Source: Gemmatimonadaceae bacterium
GTDB taxonomy: Bacteria > Gemmatimonadota > Gemmatimonadetes > Gemmatimonadales > Gemmatimonadaceae
NCBI GenBank assembly: GCA_025929535.1
Contig: JAICLZ010000010.1
Coordinates: forward strand, 1-64,000
Reading direction: 5' to 3'
Length of the DNA: 64,000 bases
The notes under the pieces are model-generated. The model worked only from the letters and a program-made list of their open reading frames with translations, did no database searches and was not told where the DNA came from. Below are positions 1 through 8,625 of this stretch, piece after piece; the first letter of the stretch is position 1; every line of letters starts with the position of its first letter. A program made the position numbers and the translations under genes.

Positions 1-383
<383 letters not shown>

Positions 384-535
384 TTTGAATAGTTCGAACA
401 GCTCTCCAAACGCCGTCCTTCAGACGCTAGTCCAATAGACAGCGTCCGGAATCAATCTCGTGAATTTTTCTCTCCCTGCCACGCACGAGCGCAGCAGATC
501 AACAAGAGCCATCACACAAAATTGTCACTCTCGAT

Positions 536-547
536 TGTCAAACAGCG
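536..547 (-). promoter_or_regulatory. boxA-like antitermination element in rrn leader
   Basis: Reverse complement reads CGCTGTTTGACA, close to the rrn boxA consensus (TGCTCTTTAACA), between the rrn promoter and 16S. Confidence 0.45.
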
Positions 548-588
548 TCGCTCAATATCCCCGATGATGATGCTCGCGGGGAGCAGTC

Positions 589-617
589 ATTCTAGTGGCT
601 TGTGAGACACGAGTCAA
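589..617 (-). promoter_or_regulatory. sigma70-type rrn promoter: TTGACT-17 nt-TAGAAT
   Basis: Reverse complement of 589-617 reads TTGACT CGTGTCTCACAAGCCAC TAGAAT, about 200 nt upstream of the 16S 5' end and in the same orientation. Confidence 0.75.
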
Positions 618-648
618 CCCCAAAACGCACCCTCACACTACGCCCCGC

Positions 649-918
649 TCAATCATCGTAGCGGTGCGGATGCCCCGGCGGCTTCGGACGAATCTCGTCC
701 ACGTCGTCGTACTCGTCGTCCAAGTCCACAAGGTCCAGATCCGCATCGAGATCATCCTCATCGTCGTCGAGATCATCCTCATCGTCGTCGAGATCATCAT
801 CGAGCTCATCGTCATCCAGATCCTCGTCGTCCAGCTCGTCGTCGAGCGCTTCATCGTCGACATCGTCGTCGTTGCGCGACCGTGGCACCAGGTGCAACGA
901 CTCGAGCTCCTCCCACAT
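649..918 (-). CDS. Asp-rich acidic low-complexity small protein (89 aa)
   Basis: ORF with in-frame AGGAG about 9 nt upstream of ATG (CGTCAGGAGAAGCACGGTCATG); located 48 nt downstream of typA, same strand. Protein core is almost entirely D/E/L. Confidence 0.75.
   Translation of the reverse strand: MWEELESLHLVPRSRNDDDVDDEALDDELDDEDLDDDELDDDLDDDEDDLDDDEDDLDADLDLVDLDDEYDDVDEIRPKPPGHPHRYDD
748..810. repeat. 21-bp tandem repeat inside the acidic ORF (two perfect copies plus a degenerate third)
   Basis: gagatcatcctcatcgtcgtc at 748-768 and 769-789, followed by gagatcatcatcgagctcatc. Confidence 0.85.
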
Positions 919-966
919 GACCGTGCTTCTCCTGACGGTAAGGTGACTTTCCGGAACAGCTTCGAA

Positions 967-2802
967 TTACAGCGTCGCCCGCTCCCGCTTCGCCTCTCGC
1001 GACAGCTTCTTCCGATCGTTTGCACTCAGAAACCGCTTGCGCAACCGGATCGATTCGGGCGTCACTTCGATCAACTCGTCTTCCTCGATGTACTCGAGCG
1101 CTCCTTCCAAAGTCAACTCCCGCGGCGGCTCCAGCTGAATGTTCTCGTCAGTGGACGTCGTTCGCATGTTCGTCAACTTCTTCTCCTTCGTCGGGTTCAC
1201 GTCCATGTCCCCCGGACGCGCACTCTCCCCGATGATCATGCCCTCGTACACCGCCGTTCCCGGTGCCACGAACAGCGTCGCCCGCTCCGACAGATTCGCC
1301 AGCCCGAACGCCACCGCCGAGCCAAACTCCATCGACACCAACGTTCCCCGCTTCCGCCCCGCCAGCGGACCCGCCCACGAGCCGTATTCCAGGAAACGAT
1401 GATGGATGATTCCCGTTCCGCGCGTATCAGTCAAGAACTCCGACCGGTATCCAAACAATCCGCGCGCCGGAATTCGATACAACAAACGCACCAGCCCCTG
1501 CCCCGGGTTCTTCATCTCTATCATCTCGGCCCTGCGCGGACCGAGCTTCTCGATCACCGCACCCAGAAACTCCTCCGGCACATCGATCGACAGCTCTTCG
1601 TATGGTTCAAGACGCTCCCCGTTCGGACCCTCGCGCGTGATCACGCGCGGCCGCGACACCTGAAACTCGAATCCCTCGCGCCGCATCGTCTCCATCAGGA
1701 TCGAGAGATGCAGCTCGCCACGCCCCGACACCGTCCACGTGTCCGTCGCATCCGTGTCGACCACACGGAGCGCGACGTTCCGCTCGAGCTCCTTGAACAG
1801 CCGCTCACGCACCTGCCGCGACGTGACAAATTTCCCCTCTTTACCCGCGAACGGGGAATTGTTCACCATGAAGTCCACGGAGATCGTGGGCTCCTCCACG
1901 GCAATCCCTGCCAGCCGCTCCTGGTGCTCCACGTCCGTGACCGTGAGCCCGATCTCGACGCCCTCGAGCCCGGCCATCGCGACGATCTCGCCTGAGGACG
2001 CTTGCTGGATCTCCACGCGCTCGAGCCCCTCGTAGCCGAACAGCTTCGTGACGCGCGCGATTGCCGCATTGCGCGTGGTCTCCACCGGCAGAAGCGCAAC
2101 GGTATCGCCCACCTTCACCGTCCCACGCTCGATCTTGCCGATGCCCAGGCGGCCGAGATACGGCGAGTGATCGATCGTCGAGATCAACATCTGGAACGAG
2201 CCGCCCACGTCGCCTTCCGCCGGCGGAACGTGCTCGACGATCGCATCGAACAGCGTCGTGAGATCGCCGAGCGGCGCGTCGAGATCCATCGTGGACGTAC
2301 CATTGCGCGCCGACGCGTAGACCACGGGCGCCTCGAGCTGCGCCTCGGTGGCCTCGAGCTCGATGAACAGATCGAGCACCTCATCGTGGACGCGCAGCGG
2401 GTCCGCACCCGGACGATCGATCTTGTTGATGACGATGAGCGGGGTGCGGCCGAGCGCCAGCGCCTTGCGCAGCACGAAGCGCGTTTGCGGCATCGGTCCG
2501 TCGAACGCATCGACCACGAGGAGCACACCATCCACCATGCGCAGGATGCGCTCCACCTCGCCGCCGAAATCCGAGTGTCCCGGCGTGTCGACGACGTTGA
2601 TCTTCACGCCCTTCCAGCGGATGGACGTGTTCTTGGCGAGGATGGTGATGCCGCGCTCGCGCTCGAGCGGATTCGAGTCCATCACGCGCTCCTGCACCAC
2701 CTGATTCTCGCGGAAGGAGCCCGACTGGCGGAGCATCTTGTCGACGAGCGTGGTCTTGCCGTGATCGACGTGCGCGATGATGGCGACGTTGCGAATTTCC
2801 AT
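967..2802 (-). CDS. typA: translational GTPase TypA/BipA
   Basis: [24 protein letters not shown]...[13 protein letters not shown]...[14 protein letters not shown]; BipA C-terminal domain. Confidence 0.97.
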   Translation of the reverse strand: MEIRNVAIIAHVDHGKTTLVDKMLRQSGSFRENQVVQERVMDSNPLERERGITILAKNTSIRWKGVKINVVDTPGHSDFGGEVERILRMVDGVLLVVDAFDGPMPQTRFVLRKALALGRTPLIVINKIDRPGADPLRVHDEVLDLFIELEATEAQLEAPVVYASARNGTSTMDLDAPLGDLTTLFDAIVEHVPPAEGDVGGSFQMLISTIDHSPYLGRLGIGKIERGTVKVGDTVALLPVETTRNAAIARVTKLFGYEGLERVEIQQASSGEIVAMAGLEGVEIGLTVTDVEHQERLAGIAVEEPTISVDFMVNNSPFAGKEGKFVTSRQVRERLFKELERNVALRVVDTDATDTWTVSGRGELHLSILMETMRREGFEFQVSRPRVITREGPNGERLEPYEELSIDVPEEFLGAVIEKLGPRRAEMIEMKNPGQGLVRLLYRIPARGLFGYRSEFLTDTRGTGIIHHRFLEYGSWAGPLAGRKRGTLVSMEFGSAVAFGLANLSERATLFVAPGTAVYEGMIIGESARPGDMDVNPTKEKKLTNMRTTSTDENIQLEPPRELTLEGALEYIEEDELIEVTPESIRLRKRFLSANDRKKLSREAKRERATL

Positions 2803-2863
2803 AGCCGCGAAATATAGCCACCAACGGCTATTCGAGGCTACTCCAAACGCGTGCTGTCCGCGT

Positions 2864-4411
2864 CTATCGCGCCCCCACTTTCGCCTTCCCCGCGAGCTCC
2901 GGCTTTCCGGCTGCCGCAGCGGCGGCTGGCGGCTCCGCCGTCGGATCGAGGAAGCTCACCTCGATGTTCCGATTGCGCAGCATGTGCGCGAAGCCCTGCT
3001 TGTCGTTCGCCTTCATGTACGCTTCCTTCGGCTCGACCTGCCCCGCGTCCACGAGATCGATCAGCGCATCGTTGAGCGTGACCATGCCCAGCCGCTTCGA
3101 TGTCTGAATCACCGACGCGATCTGGAAGGTCTTCCCTTCGCGAATGAGATTCGCGATCGACGGGATCGTGAGCAGCACCTCGCGCGCCGCAACGCGCCCG
3201 CCACCGATCTTCTTGCAGAGCGTCTGCGAGATCACACCGCGCAGCGACTCGGACAGCATCGCTCGCACCTGCTCCTGCCGGTCGGGCGGAAACTGATCGA
3301 TGAGCCGGTCGATCGTGCCCGCCGCCGACGTCGTGTGCAGCGTCGCGAACACGAGGTGTCCCGTTTCCGCCGTCTCGATCGCGATCGACACGGTCTCCAG
3401 ATCGCGCAGCTCGCCGACGAGCACGATGTCCGGGTCCTCGCGAAGCGCGGCGCGGAGTGCCGTCTTGAACGAGCCCGTGTGTACGCCCACCTGCCGCTGC
3501 GTGATGATGCACTGCTTGTTCTCGTGCACGAACTCGATCGGGTCCTCGATCGTGATCACGTGCTCGCTGCGCTTGCGATTGATGAGATCGATGAGCGAGC
3601 ACAGCGTCGTCGACTTTCCGGATCCGGTGGGACCGGTCACGAGCACGAGGCCGCGCGTGAGATAGCAGAGCTTCTGCACCTCGTCGGTGATGCCGAGCTG
3701 CTCGACGCTGACGACTTTCGCCGGGATGATGCGGAACACCGCCGCCGCGCCTTTGTGCTCGCGCATCACGTTGCACCGGAACCGCCCCGTGCCCGGAATG
3801 TCGTGCGCGAAGTCGGTGTCGTTCGAGCTCTCGAACTCGCCGCGGTTGCGCTCGGGCATGATCGATTTCACGAGCCCCTCGAGCTCCCGCGACTGCAGCA
3901 CCGCCGTGTCGGGAATGCGCACCATCTCTCCGTCGACGCGCACGATCGGGGGCTCACCCACGCGCAGGTGCAGATCGGACGATCCACGCTGAATCATCAT
4001 GCGCAGCAGGCCTTCGATGCGCTCGCGCTCCGGACTCATGCCTGGCGCTCCCACCTCATCGTGCGACTGCTCCACGCTCACCGGCGACGAGGGGGGTGGC
4101 GCCGCAGCCGGCCCCTTCACGCGCACCACGGCGCGCAGCCCAGCGGCGCGCGGTGCCACCTGGATGTCGAAGGAGCCATCCTCGGACACGTACGAGAACT
4201 CGGTCGCGGTTCCCGCGTCGAGCGACATGCGCGCATTCCCGGGCGCCAGCTCCTGCAACAGCGCGAGCAGCTGCAGCTCGGTGAAGGCGGTCTTGGTGAT
4301 CGCCCGCGGCGTGCCTTGCATGTCCAGCTGCGCCGGAACGTCGGCGCCGAGCATGAGCGCGCTCGCGCGGTGCGAGACCAGAGCCGCGAGGAAGCGATCG
4401 AGTTGGGCCAT
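2864..4411 (-). CDS. pilT: PilT-like twitching motility ATPase with an extra N-terminal domain
   Basis: GPTGSGKSTTLCSLID (Walker A), VITIEDPIEFVHENKQCIITQRQVG, LREDPDIVLVGELRD, TGHLVFATLHTTSAAGTIDRLIDQFP. Confidence 0.92.
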   Translation of the reverse strand: MAQLDRFLAALVSHRASALMLGADVPAQLDMQGTPRAITKTAFTELQLLALLQELAPGNARMSLDAGTATEFSYVSEDGSFDIQVAPRAAGLRAVVRVKGPAAAPPPSSPVSVEQSHDEVGAPGMSPERERIEGLLRMMIQRGSSDLHLRVGEPPIVRVDGEMVRIPDTAVLQSRELEGLVKSIMPERNRGEFESSNDTDFAHDIPGTGRFRCNVMREHKGAAAVFRIIPAKVVSVEQLGITDEVQKLCYLTRGLVLVTGPTGSGKSTTLCSLIDLINRKRSEHVITIEDPIEFVHENKQCIITQRQVGVHTGSFKTALRAALREDPDIVLVGELRDLETVSIAIETAETGHLVFATLHTTSAAGTIDRLIDQFPPDRQEQVRAMLSESLRGVISQTLCKKIGGGRVAAREVLLTIPSIANLIREGKTFQIASVIQTSKRLGMVTLNDALIDLVDAGQVEPKEAYMKANDKQGFAHMLRNRNIEVSFLDPTAEPPAAAAAAGKPELAGKAKVGAR

Positions 4412-4413
4412 TA

Positions 4414-4863
4414 TCAGTCCAGTGGGCGCACGCGCTCGATCATCTTTCGATTGATCAGGCGGACGCCCTCATCGGTTCGGAGCGCCATGAAGGGCTCCGT
4501 GCAATAGTTCATGTAATCGAGCACGCGGGGTCGCGTCGTGCGCACTTCGAGACGCACGGAGCCCACGTGTGTCACGCCACCCGCGAGCGTGAGCTGGAGC
4601 AGCGCCGAGGGCGCACTTCCGGGGAGATCTTCGGCGCCCCCGGGTCCATCGAGCGCGACCTCGAGCACCCGCACCTTGGAGATTAGAAGCACTTCACCTG
4701 TGGGGAGGCCGAGCGGGAAAAAAGGCTCCGGCTCATTGAGAAGCCGCAGCGGGTCTTCGACACCGCCGGGCGGATAGATCTGCGGCGCAAAGAGGCTGCC
4801 GGTCAGCAGCTCTCCCCCGACCATCGTGATCGAGACCGCAACCCGTTCCTTCTCGATCCGCAC
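4414..4863 (-). CDS. hypothetical protein upstream of pilT; start uncertain (GTG 4863 or ATG 4824)
   Basis: C-terminal part of ORF 4414-6114 has coherent protein composition (MVGGELLTGSLFAPQIYPPGGVEDPLRLLNEPEPFFPL...). It lies 2 nt from pilT; the upstream portion of the ORF is antisense shadow of the CDF gene. Confidence 0.65.
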   Translation of the reverse strand: MRIEKERVAVSITMVGGELLTGSLFAPQIYPPGGVEDPLRLLNEPEPFFPLGLPTGEVLLISKVRVLEVALDGPGGAEDLPGSAPSALLQLTLAGGVTHVGSVRLEVRTTRPRVLDYMNYCTEPFMALRTDEGVRLINRKMIERVRPLD

Positions 4864-5030
4864 GTCGTTCCATGTCTGGGACGGTGACACGCCTTTTTCC
4901 CCCACGATGGTCTGTGGGGAGACGAGCCCTCGCGTGCTGCCGTCACGATTGGCCGGCCGTCCCCGAATAATGAGAGCGCGCTGGGGGCATTTCGTCCGAA
5001 ATGCCGTCCCGATGACCGGCCCGAGCCCGC

Positions 5031-6017
5031 TCAGGCGTGGAGGTGCAGCTCGCGCTCGTACATCTCCTGACGCTCGAGCTGGACGGTCACGTGCTGAATG
5101 CCGAACAGCCGCATGGCGTCGAGGACGTGCTCGAGCACGTGCTGGTGGCGCTCCGGCTCGCGCACGATGGCGTGCACGCTCATCGCGATGACGTTCGAGG
5201 TGACGGTCCACACGTGCAGGTCGTGTACGGACTCGATGCCGGGTATCGCCGTCAGCTGGTCGCGCACCGCAGCCGCGGAAATGTGGGCGGGTGTCGATTC
5301 GAGGAGCACGTCCGTGGAATCGCGCACCAGCGTCCATGCCCCGCGCAGGATGAGCGCGCTCACGATCACCGACGCCACCGTGTCCGCGGCTAGCCATCCG
5401 AATTGCCGAATGAGGAGCGCGGCGATGATGGTGCCGATGAAGCCGAGCAGGTCGCCGACGATGTGGAGGTAGGCGCCGCGCACGTTGAGATTTTCCTCGC
5501 CTCTCGGGTGGAGCACCCACGCGGAGATCGCATTCGCAACGAGGCCGAGCACCGCCACTGCGAGCATGAGCCCGCTCTGCACGGGCTCCGGCGTGCGCAG
5601 CCGATTCACCGCTTCCCAGATGATCCACACCGAGATGAGCAGCAGGGTCGCGCCGTTCAGGAACGCGGCGAGGATCTCGAGTCGCAGATATCCATAGGTG
5701 CGCTTGTCGGTCTCGGGGCGCTGGCTGAACCAGGCCACGAAGAGGGAGAGCGCCAGTGCCGCGACATCGGTGAGCATGTGGCCGGCATCGGCCAGCAAGG
5801 CGAGCGAGTTGGCGAGATAGCCGCCCACGGCCTCCGCGACCAGAATGACGGCGGTGATCGCGAGCGCGACGCGCAGTCGGCCCACGGAGCTGCCGTGCCC
5901 GTGCGCGTGACCATGTCCTGCGTGCGAGTGCCCGTGCGCGAGCCCGTGCGAATGGCCGTGCGAATGGCCGTGCGAGTGACCGGAGTGCCCGGACCCGTGC
6001 GCGTGTGTGTGCGGCAT
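5031..6017 (-). CDS. cation diffusion facilitator (CzcD/ZnT-like) with His-rich N-terminus
   Basis: VAEAVGGYLANSLALLADAGHMLTDVAALALSLFVAWFSQRP; N-terminal repeats of HGHSHGHS. Start placed at MPHTHAHG; the ORF opens at 6047. Confidence 0.93.
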   Translation of the reverse strand: MPHTHAHGSGHSGHSHGHSHGHSHGLAHGHSHAGHGHAHGHGSSVGRLRVALAITAVILVAEAVGGYLANSLALLADAGHMLTDVAALALSLFVAWFSQRPETDKRTYGYLRLEILAAFLNGATLLLISVWIIWEAVNRLRTPEPVQSGLMLAVAVLGLVANAISAWVLHPRGEENLNVRGAYLHIVGDLLGFIGTIIAALLIRQFGWLAADTVASVIVSALILRGAWTLVRDSTDVLLESTPAHISAAAVRDQLTAIPGIESVHDLHVWTVTSNVIAMSVHAIVREPERHQHVLEHVLDAMRLFGIQHVTVQLERQEMYERELHLHA

Positions 6018-6071
6018 CCGTGAAAGCTTCACCTTCGATGCGGGCACGGCTAGACCATGCCGGCACCGCAG

Positions 6072-6968
6072 TCACTTCTTCGCGAGCACCATGGCTTCGC
6101 TGAAGCGCGCGCACTCCATGATCGCCTCGATCATGCTCGCCGGATCCGCACGATTCTGCCCCGCGATGTCCAGCGCGGTGCCGTGATCCGGCGATGTTCG
6201 CGGGAACGGCAGACCCATCGTGACGTTCACCGCGCTTCCGAAGGAGGCGACCTTGATCGCCGTCATCCCGACGTCGTGGTACGGCGCGAGCACGGCATCG
6301 AACGCGCCGCGCATCGCTCGCACGAATACCGTGTCCGCCGGAAACGGCCCGAGAATGTGCGCGGCACGAGCGGCGGGAGCGAGCAGCGTGTCGTCCTCAT
6401 CGCCGAAGCGCCCGCCATCGCCCATGTGGGGGTTCAGCGCACACAGCGCAATCCTCGGCTCCGCGATTCCGTAGAGCTGCTGCAGCCCCCGGCGCGTGAT
6501 CGCGGCGCACTCCACGATTCGCTCGTGCGTGAGCTCGCGATGGACATCGTGCAGCGCGATGTGCGTGGTCACGAGCACCACGCGAAGTCGCTCGGACGCG
6601 AGCATCATGGCGACGTGCGAGCCCGTGAGCGCCGCGAGCATCTCGGTGTGCCCCGGAAAATCGAAGCCGCCCGCCAGAAGCGCGTGCTTGTCGATGGGTG
6701 CGGTGACGATCCCCTGCACGTCGCCCGCGAGCGCGAGCGCAGTCGCGCGCTCGATCGCGAGCCCCGCGAGGCGTCCGGCCGCCGCGGCGATGCCACCGGC
6801 CCGCCATGCGCCAATCTCCTCCTCGGCGGGCACCACCGTGCCGGACGGGCCCACGATCACCAGCTCCGCGCGCGCACGCACGCGCGCATCGGCGCGTGCG
6901 ACGGCAACGATCTCCGGACCGATGCCGCGCGGATCGCCCAAGGTGACCGCAAGACGAGGAACGTTCAC
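6072..6968 (-). CDS. pdxA: 4-hydroxythreonine-4-phosphate dehydrogenase
   Basis: LAVTLGDPRGIGPEIV, GHTEMLAALTG, ALNPHMGDGGRFGDED, YHDVGMTAIKV, TSPDHGTALDIAGQ. Confidence 0.95.
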   Translation of the reverse strand: MNVPRLAVTLGDPRGIGPEIVAVARADARVRARAELVIVGPSGTVVPAEEEIGAWRAGGIAAAAGRLAGLAIERATALALAGDVQGIVTAPIDKHALLAGGFDFPGHTEMLAALTGSHVAMMLASERLRVVLVTTHIALHDVHRELTHERIVECAAITRRGLQQLYGIAEPRIALCALNPHMGDGGRFGDEDDTLLAPAARAAHILGPFPADTVFVRAMRGAFDAVLAPYHDVGMTAIKVASFGSAVNVTMGLPFPRTSPDHGTALDIAGQNRADPASMIEAIMECARFSEAMVLAKK

Positions 6969-7225
6969 CCGGTCACCACGTCGCTGAGCACCCGATAGAG
7001 CGCTTTGGCGCTTGCGCGACTCACGTTCTTGCCCACGTCCGCGAGAAGCTCGATCTCGAGCGAGCGATGCGCGTAGTCGAGCGTGATCCTGTCACCCGCG
7101 CCGACCTCCGCGGATGCCTTGACACGCTTTCCGTTCACCGCCACCGCACCGACGTCGCACGCCTCCTTTCCCTCGGTGCGGCTCTTCACGAGCAGAAGCC
7201 GCTTGAGCGCGAGGTCGACACGCAC
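6965..7225 (-). CDS. S4-domain RNA-binding protein (Hsp15/HslR-like)
   Basis: MRVDLALKRLLLVKSRTEGKEACDVGAVAVNGKRVKASAEVGAGDRITLDY (S4 domain). Overlaps pdxA start. Confidence 0.85.
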   Translation of the reverse strand: MRVDLALKRLLLVKSRTEGKEACDVGAVAVNGKRVKASAEVGAGDRITLDYAHRSLEIELLADVGKNVSRASAKALYRVLSDVVTG

Positions 7226-7228
7226 GGC

Positions 7229-8569
7229 TCAGAGGCGAACGGACACGTAGCTTTCCTTCCGGAGCCCATCGAGATAGCGGCGAATCGCCTTTTCCTCCGC
7301 CAGCTGATCGCGAATCTTGTCGCGCCAGTCCGCCACGGTGGGCTCGTGCTCGCCCGCGATCGAGGTGATCTGCACGACGAAGAACTTGGGCGTGCCGCGC
7401 GTCTTGTCCTGGATCACGAACGGATCGAGGATGTCGTTCGCCTTGTGTCCCGCGATTGCCGTCTGGTACTCCTGCGGGAGCTGCGCTTGCGGGAACGGCT
7501 GCGGAATCGACGACTCCTCGGATGGATCGTGGTGCTTCACGCGCAGTGTGTCGAAGGGCACGCCCGCACGCCACTGTTTCGCGACGTCCGCCGCCTCAGC
7601 ACGCGCCGCGGCAATGTCCGCGGAATCGATGGCCGGACGGATCAGGATGTGCCGCCCCTTCACTTCCGCGGGCTGCACGCGGTCGACGCGAATGAGATGA
7701 TAGCCGAACACCGTTTTGATCGGCGGGCTCACGACGCCCGGACGGAGCGCGAAGTAGACGCGATCGAACTCTGGAACGAAGTCCCCCCGGCGGCGCCAGC
7801 CGAGATCGCCACCGAGCTCCTTCGTGCTCGGATCCATGGACTCGCGCTTGGCGATCTGCTCGAAATCCCCGCCCTTCGAGATCTCGACGTACAGCGACTC
7901 CGCCTTCGCCAAGGCCACGGAATCCTGGTGCGGCGTAGGCTTTGGCGCGACGACGATCTGACGCAGCGTGACCGTGGCTGGGAGCTTCTGCAACTGGCTC
8001 GAGTTCTTGTTGAAGAACTCGTCGACCTCGGAGTTCGACACCGCCGCCGGCGTGATCTTCCCGTCGGAGCGGAGCTTCTCGAACAGCTTCTGCTGCAGCT
8101 GGCTGCGACGCGACTGATCCATGAGCCAGCGGCGAAACTCATCGACGGTGCCGAATCCGGATTTCTTGAGCTCGTCGCGGAATTCCTTCTCCGTCGTGAA
8201 GCGCGTGCGGATCGTCTGCATCCGCTTGTCGACATCCGCGTTCACGTCGTTGTCGGAGACCTCGACCTTTTCCTCTTTCGCCTTCTGGACGAGCAGCTCC
8301 TCGTCGATGATCGCGTCGAGGATGCTCCGGAGCATCGCCTGCTGGCTCGCGGAGTCCGTCGGCATTTTCTGTCCGGCGGCGCGCGCCTGGGCGAGCCGCT
8401 CCTCGACGTCGGAGCGCAGAATGGGCGTGGTGCCGACGACGGCAACGACGCCGTCGACGGGTGGCGAGCCGCCCCGGTCGTTCTCGGCGGCCTGTTGCGC
8501 GAGGAGGGGCGTGGCGAGCACGGTCGCGGCCGCGGCCGCGAACATCATCAATGAATGGCGCATGCTCAC
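7229..8569 (-). CDS. SurA-like periplasmic peptidyl-prolyl isomerase (two PpiC domains)
   Basis: Signal peptide MSMRHSLMMFAAAAATVLATPLLAQ; VTLRQIVVAPKPTP...GGDLGWRRRGDFVPEF...VFGYHLIRVDRV; second rotamase-like RHILIRP. Confidence 0.88.
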   Translation of the reverse strand: MSMRHSLMMFAAAAATVLATPLLAQQAAENDRGGSPPVDGVVAVVGTTPILRSDVEERLAQARAAGQKMPTDSASQQAMLRSILDAIIDEELLVQKAKEEKVEVSDNDVNADVDKRMQTIRTRFTTEKEFRDELKKSGFGTVDEFRRWLMDQSRRSQLQQKLFEKLRSDGKITPAAVSNSEVDEFFNKNSSQLQKLPATVTLRQIVVAPKPTPHQDSVALAKAESLYVEISKGGDFEQIAKRESMDPSTKELGGDLGWRRRGDFVPEFDRVYFALRPGVVSPPIKTVFGYHLIRVDRVQPAEVKGRHILIRPAIDSADIAAARAEAADVAKQWRAGVPFDTLRVKHHDPSEESSIPQPFPQAQLPQEYQTAIAGHKANDILDPFVIQDKTRGTPKFFVVQITSIAGEHEPTVADWRDKIRDQLAEEKAIRRYLDGLRKESYVSVRL

Positions 8570-8625
8570 CGTACCCTGGACCCGCCCCGTAGTTCGGTCA
8601 TAGTGGTTCGCTCATCGTGTCCCGA

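Noticed and set aside
513-541. Second possible rrn promoter using TTGACA at 536-541 as -35
   Set aside because: No acceptable -10 at 16-18 nt (TTGTGT/TGTGTG only); the TTGACA is better explained as part of a boxA-like element.
633-1025. 130-aa minus-strand ORF overlapping the acidic gene in another frame (MSTMKRSTTSWTT...)
   Set aside because: Alternate-frame reading of the GAC/GAT repeat; lacks the RBS seen for the 649-918 frame and overlaps the typA 3' end.
595-1995. 466-aa plus-strand ORF opposite typA and the acidic gene
   Set aside because: Antisense to typA; the VVEIILIVVEIII segment is simply the complement of the Asp-repeat DNA.
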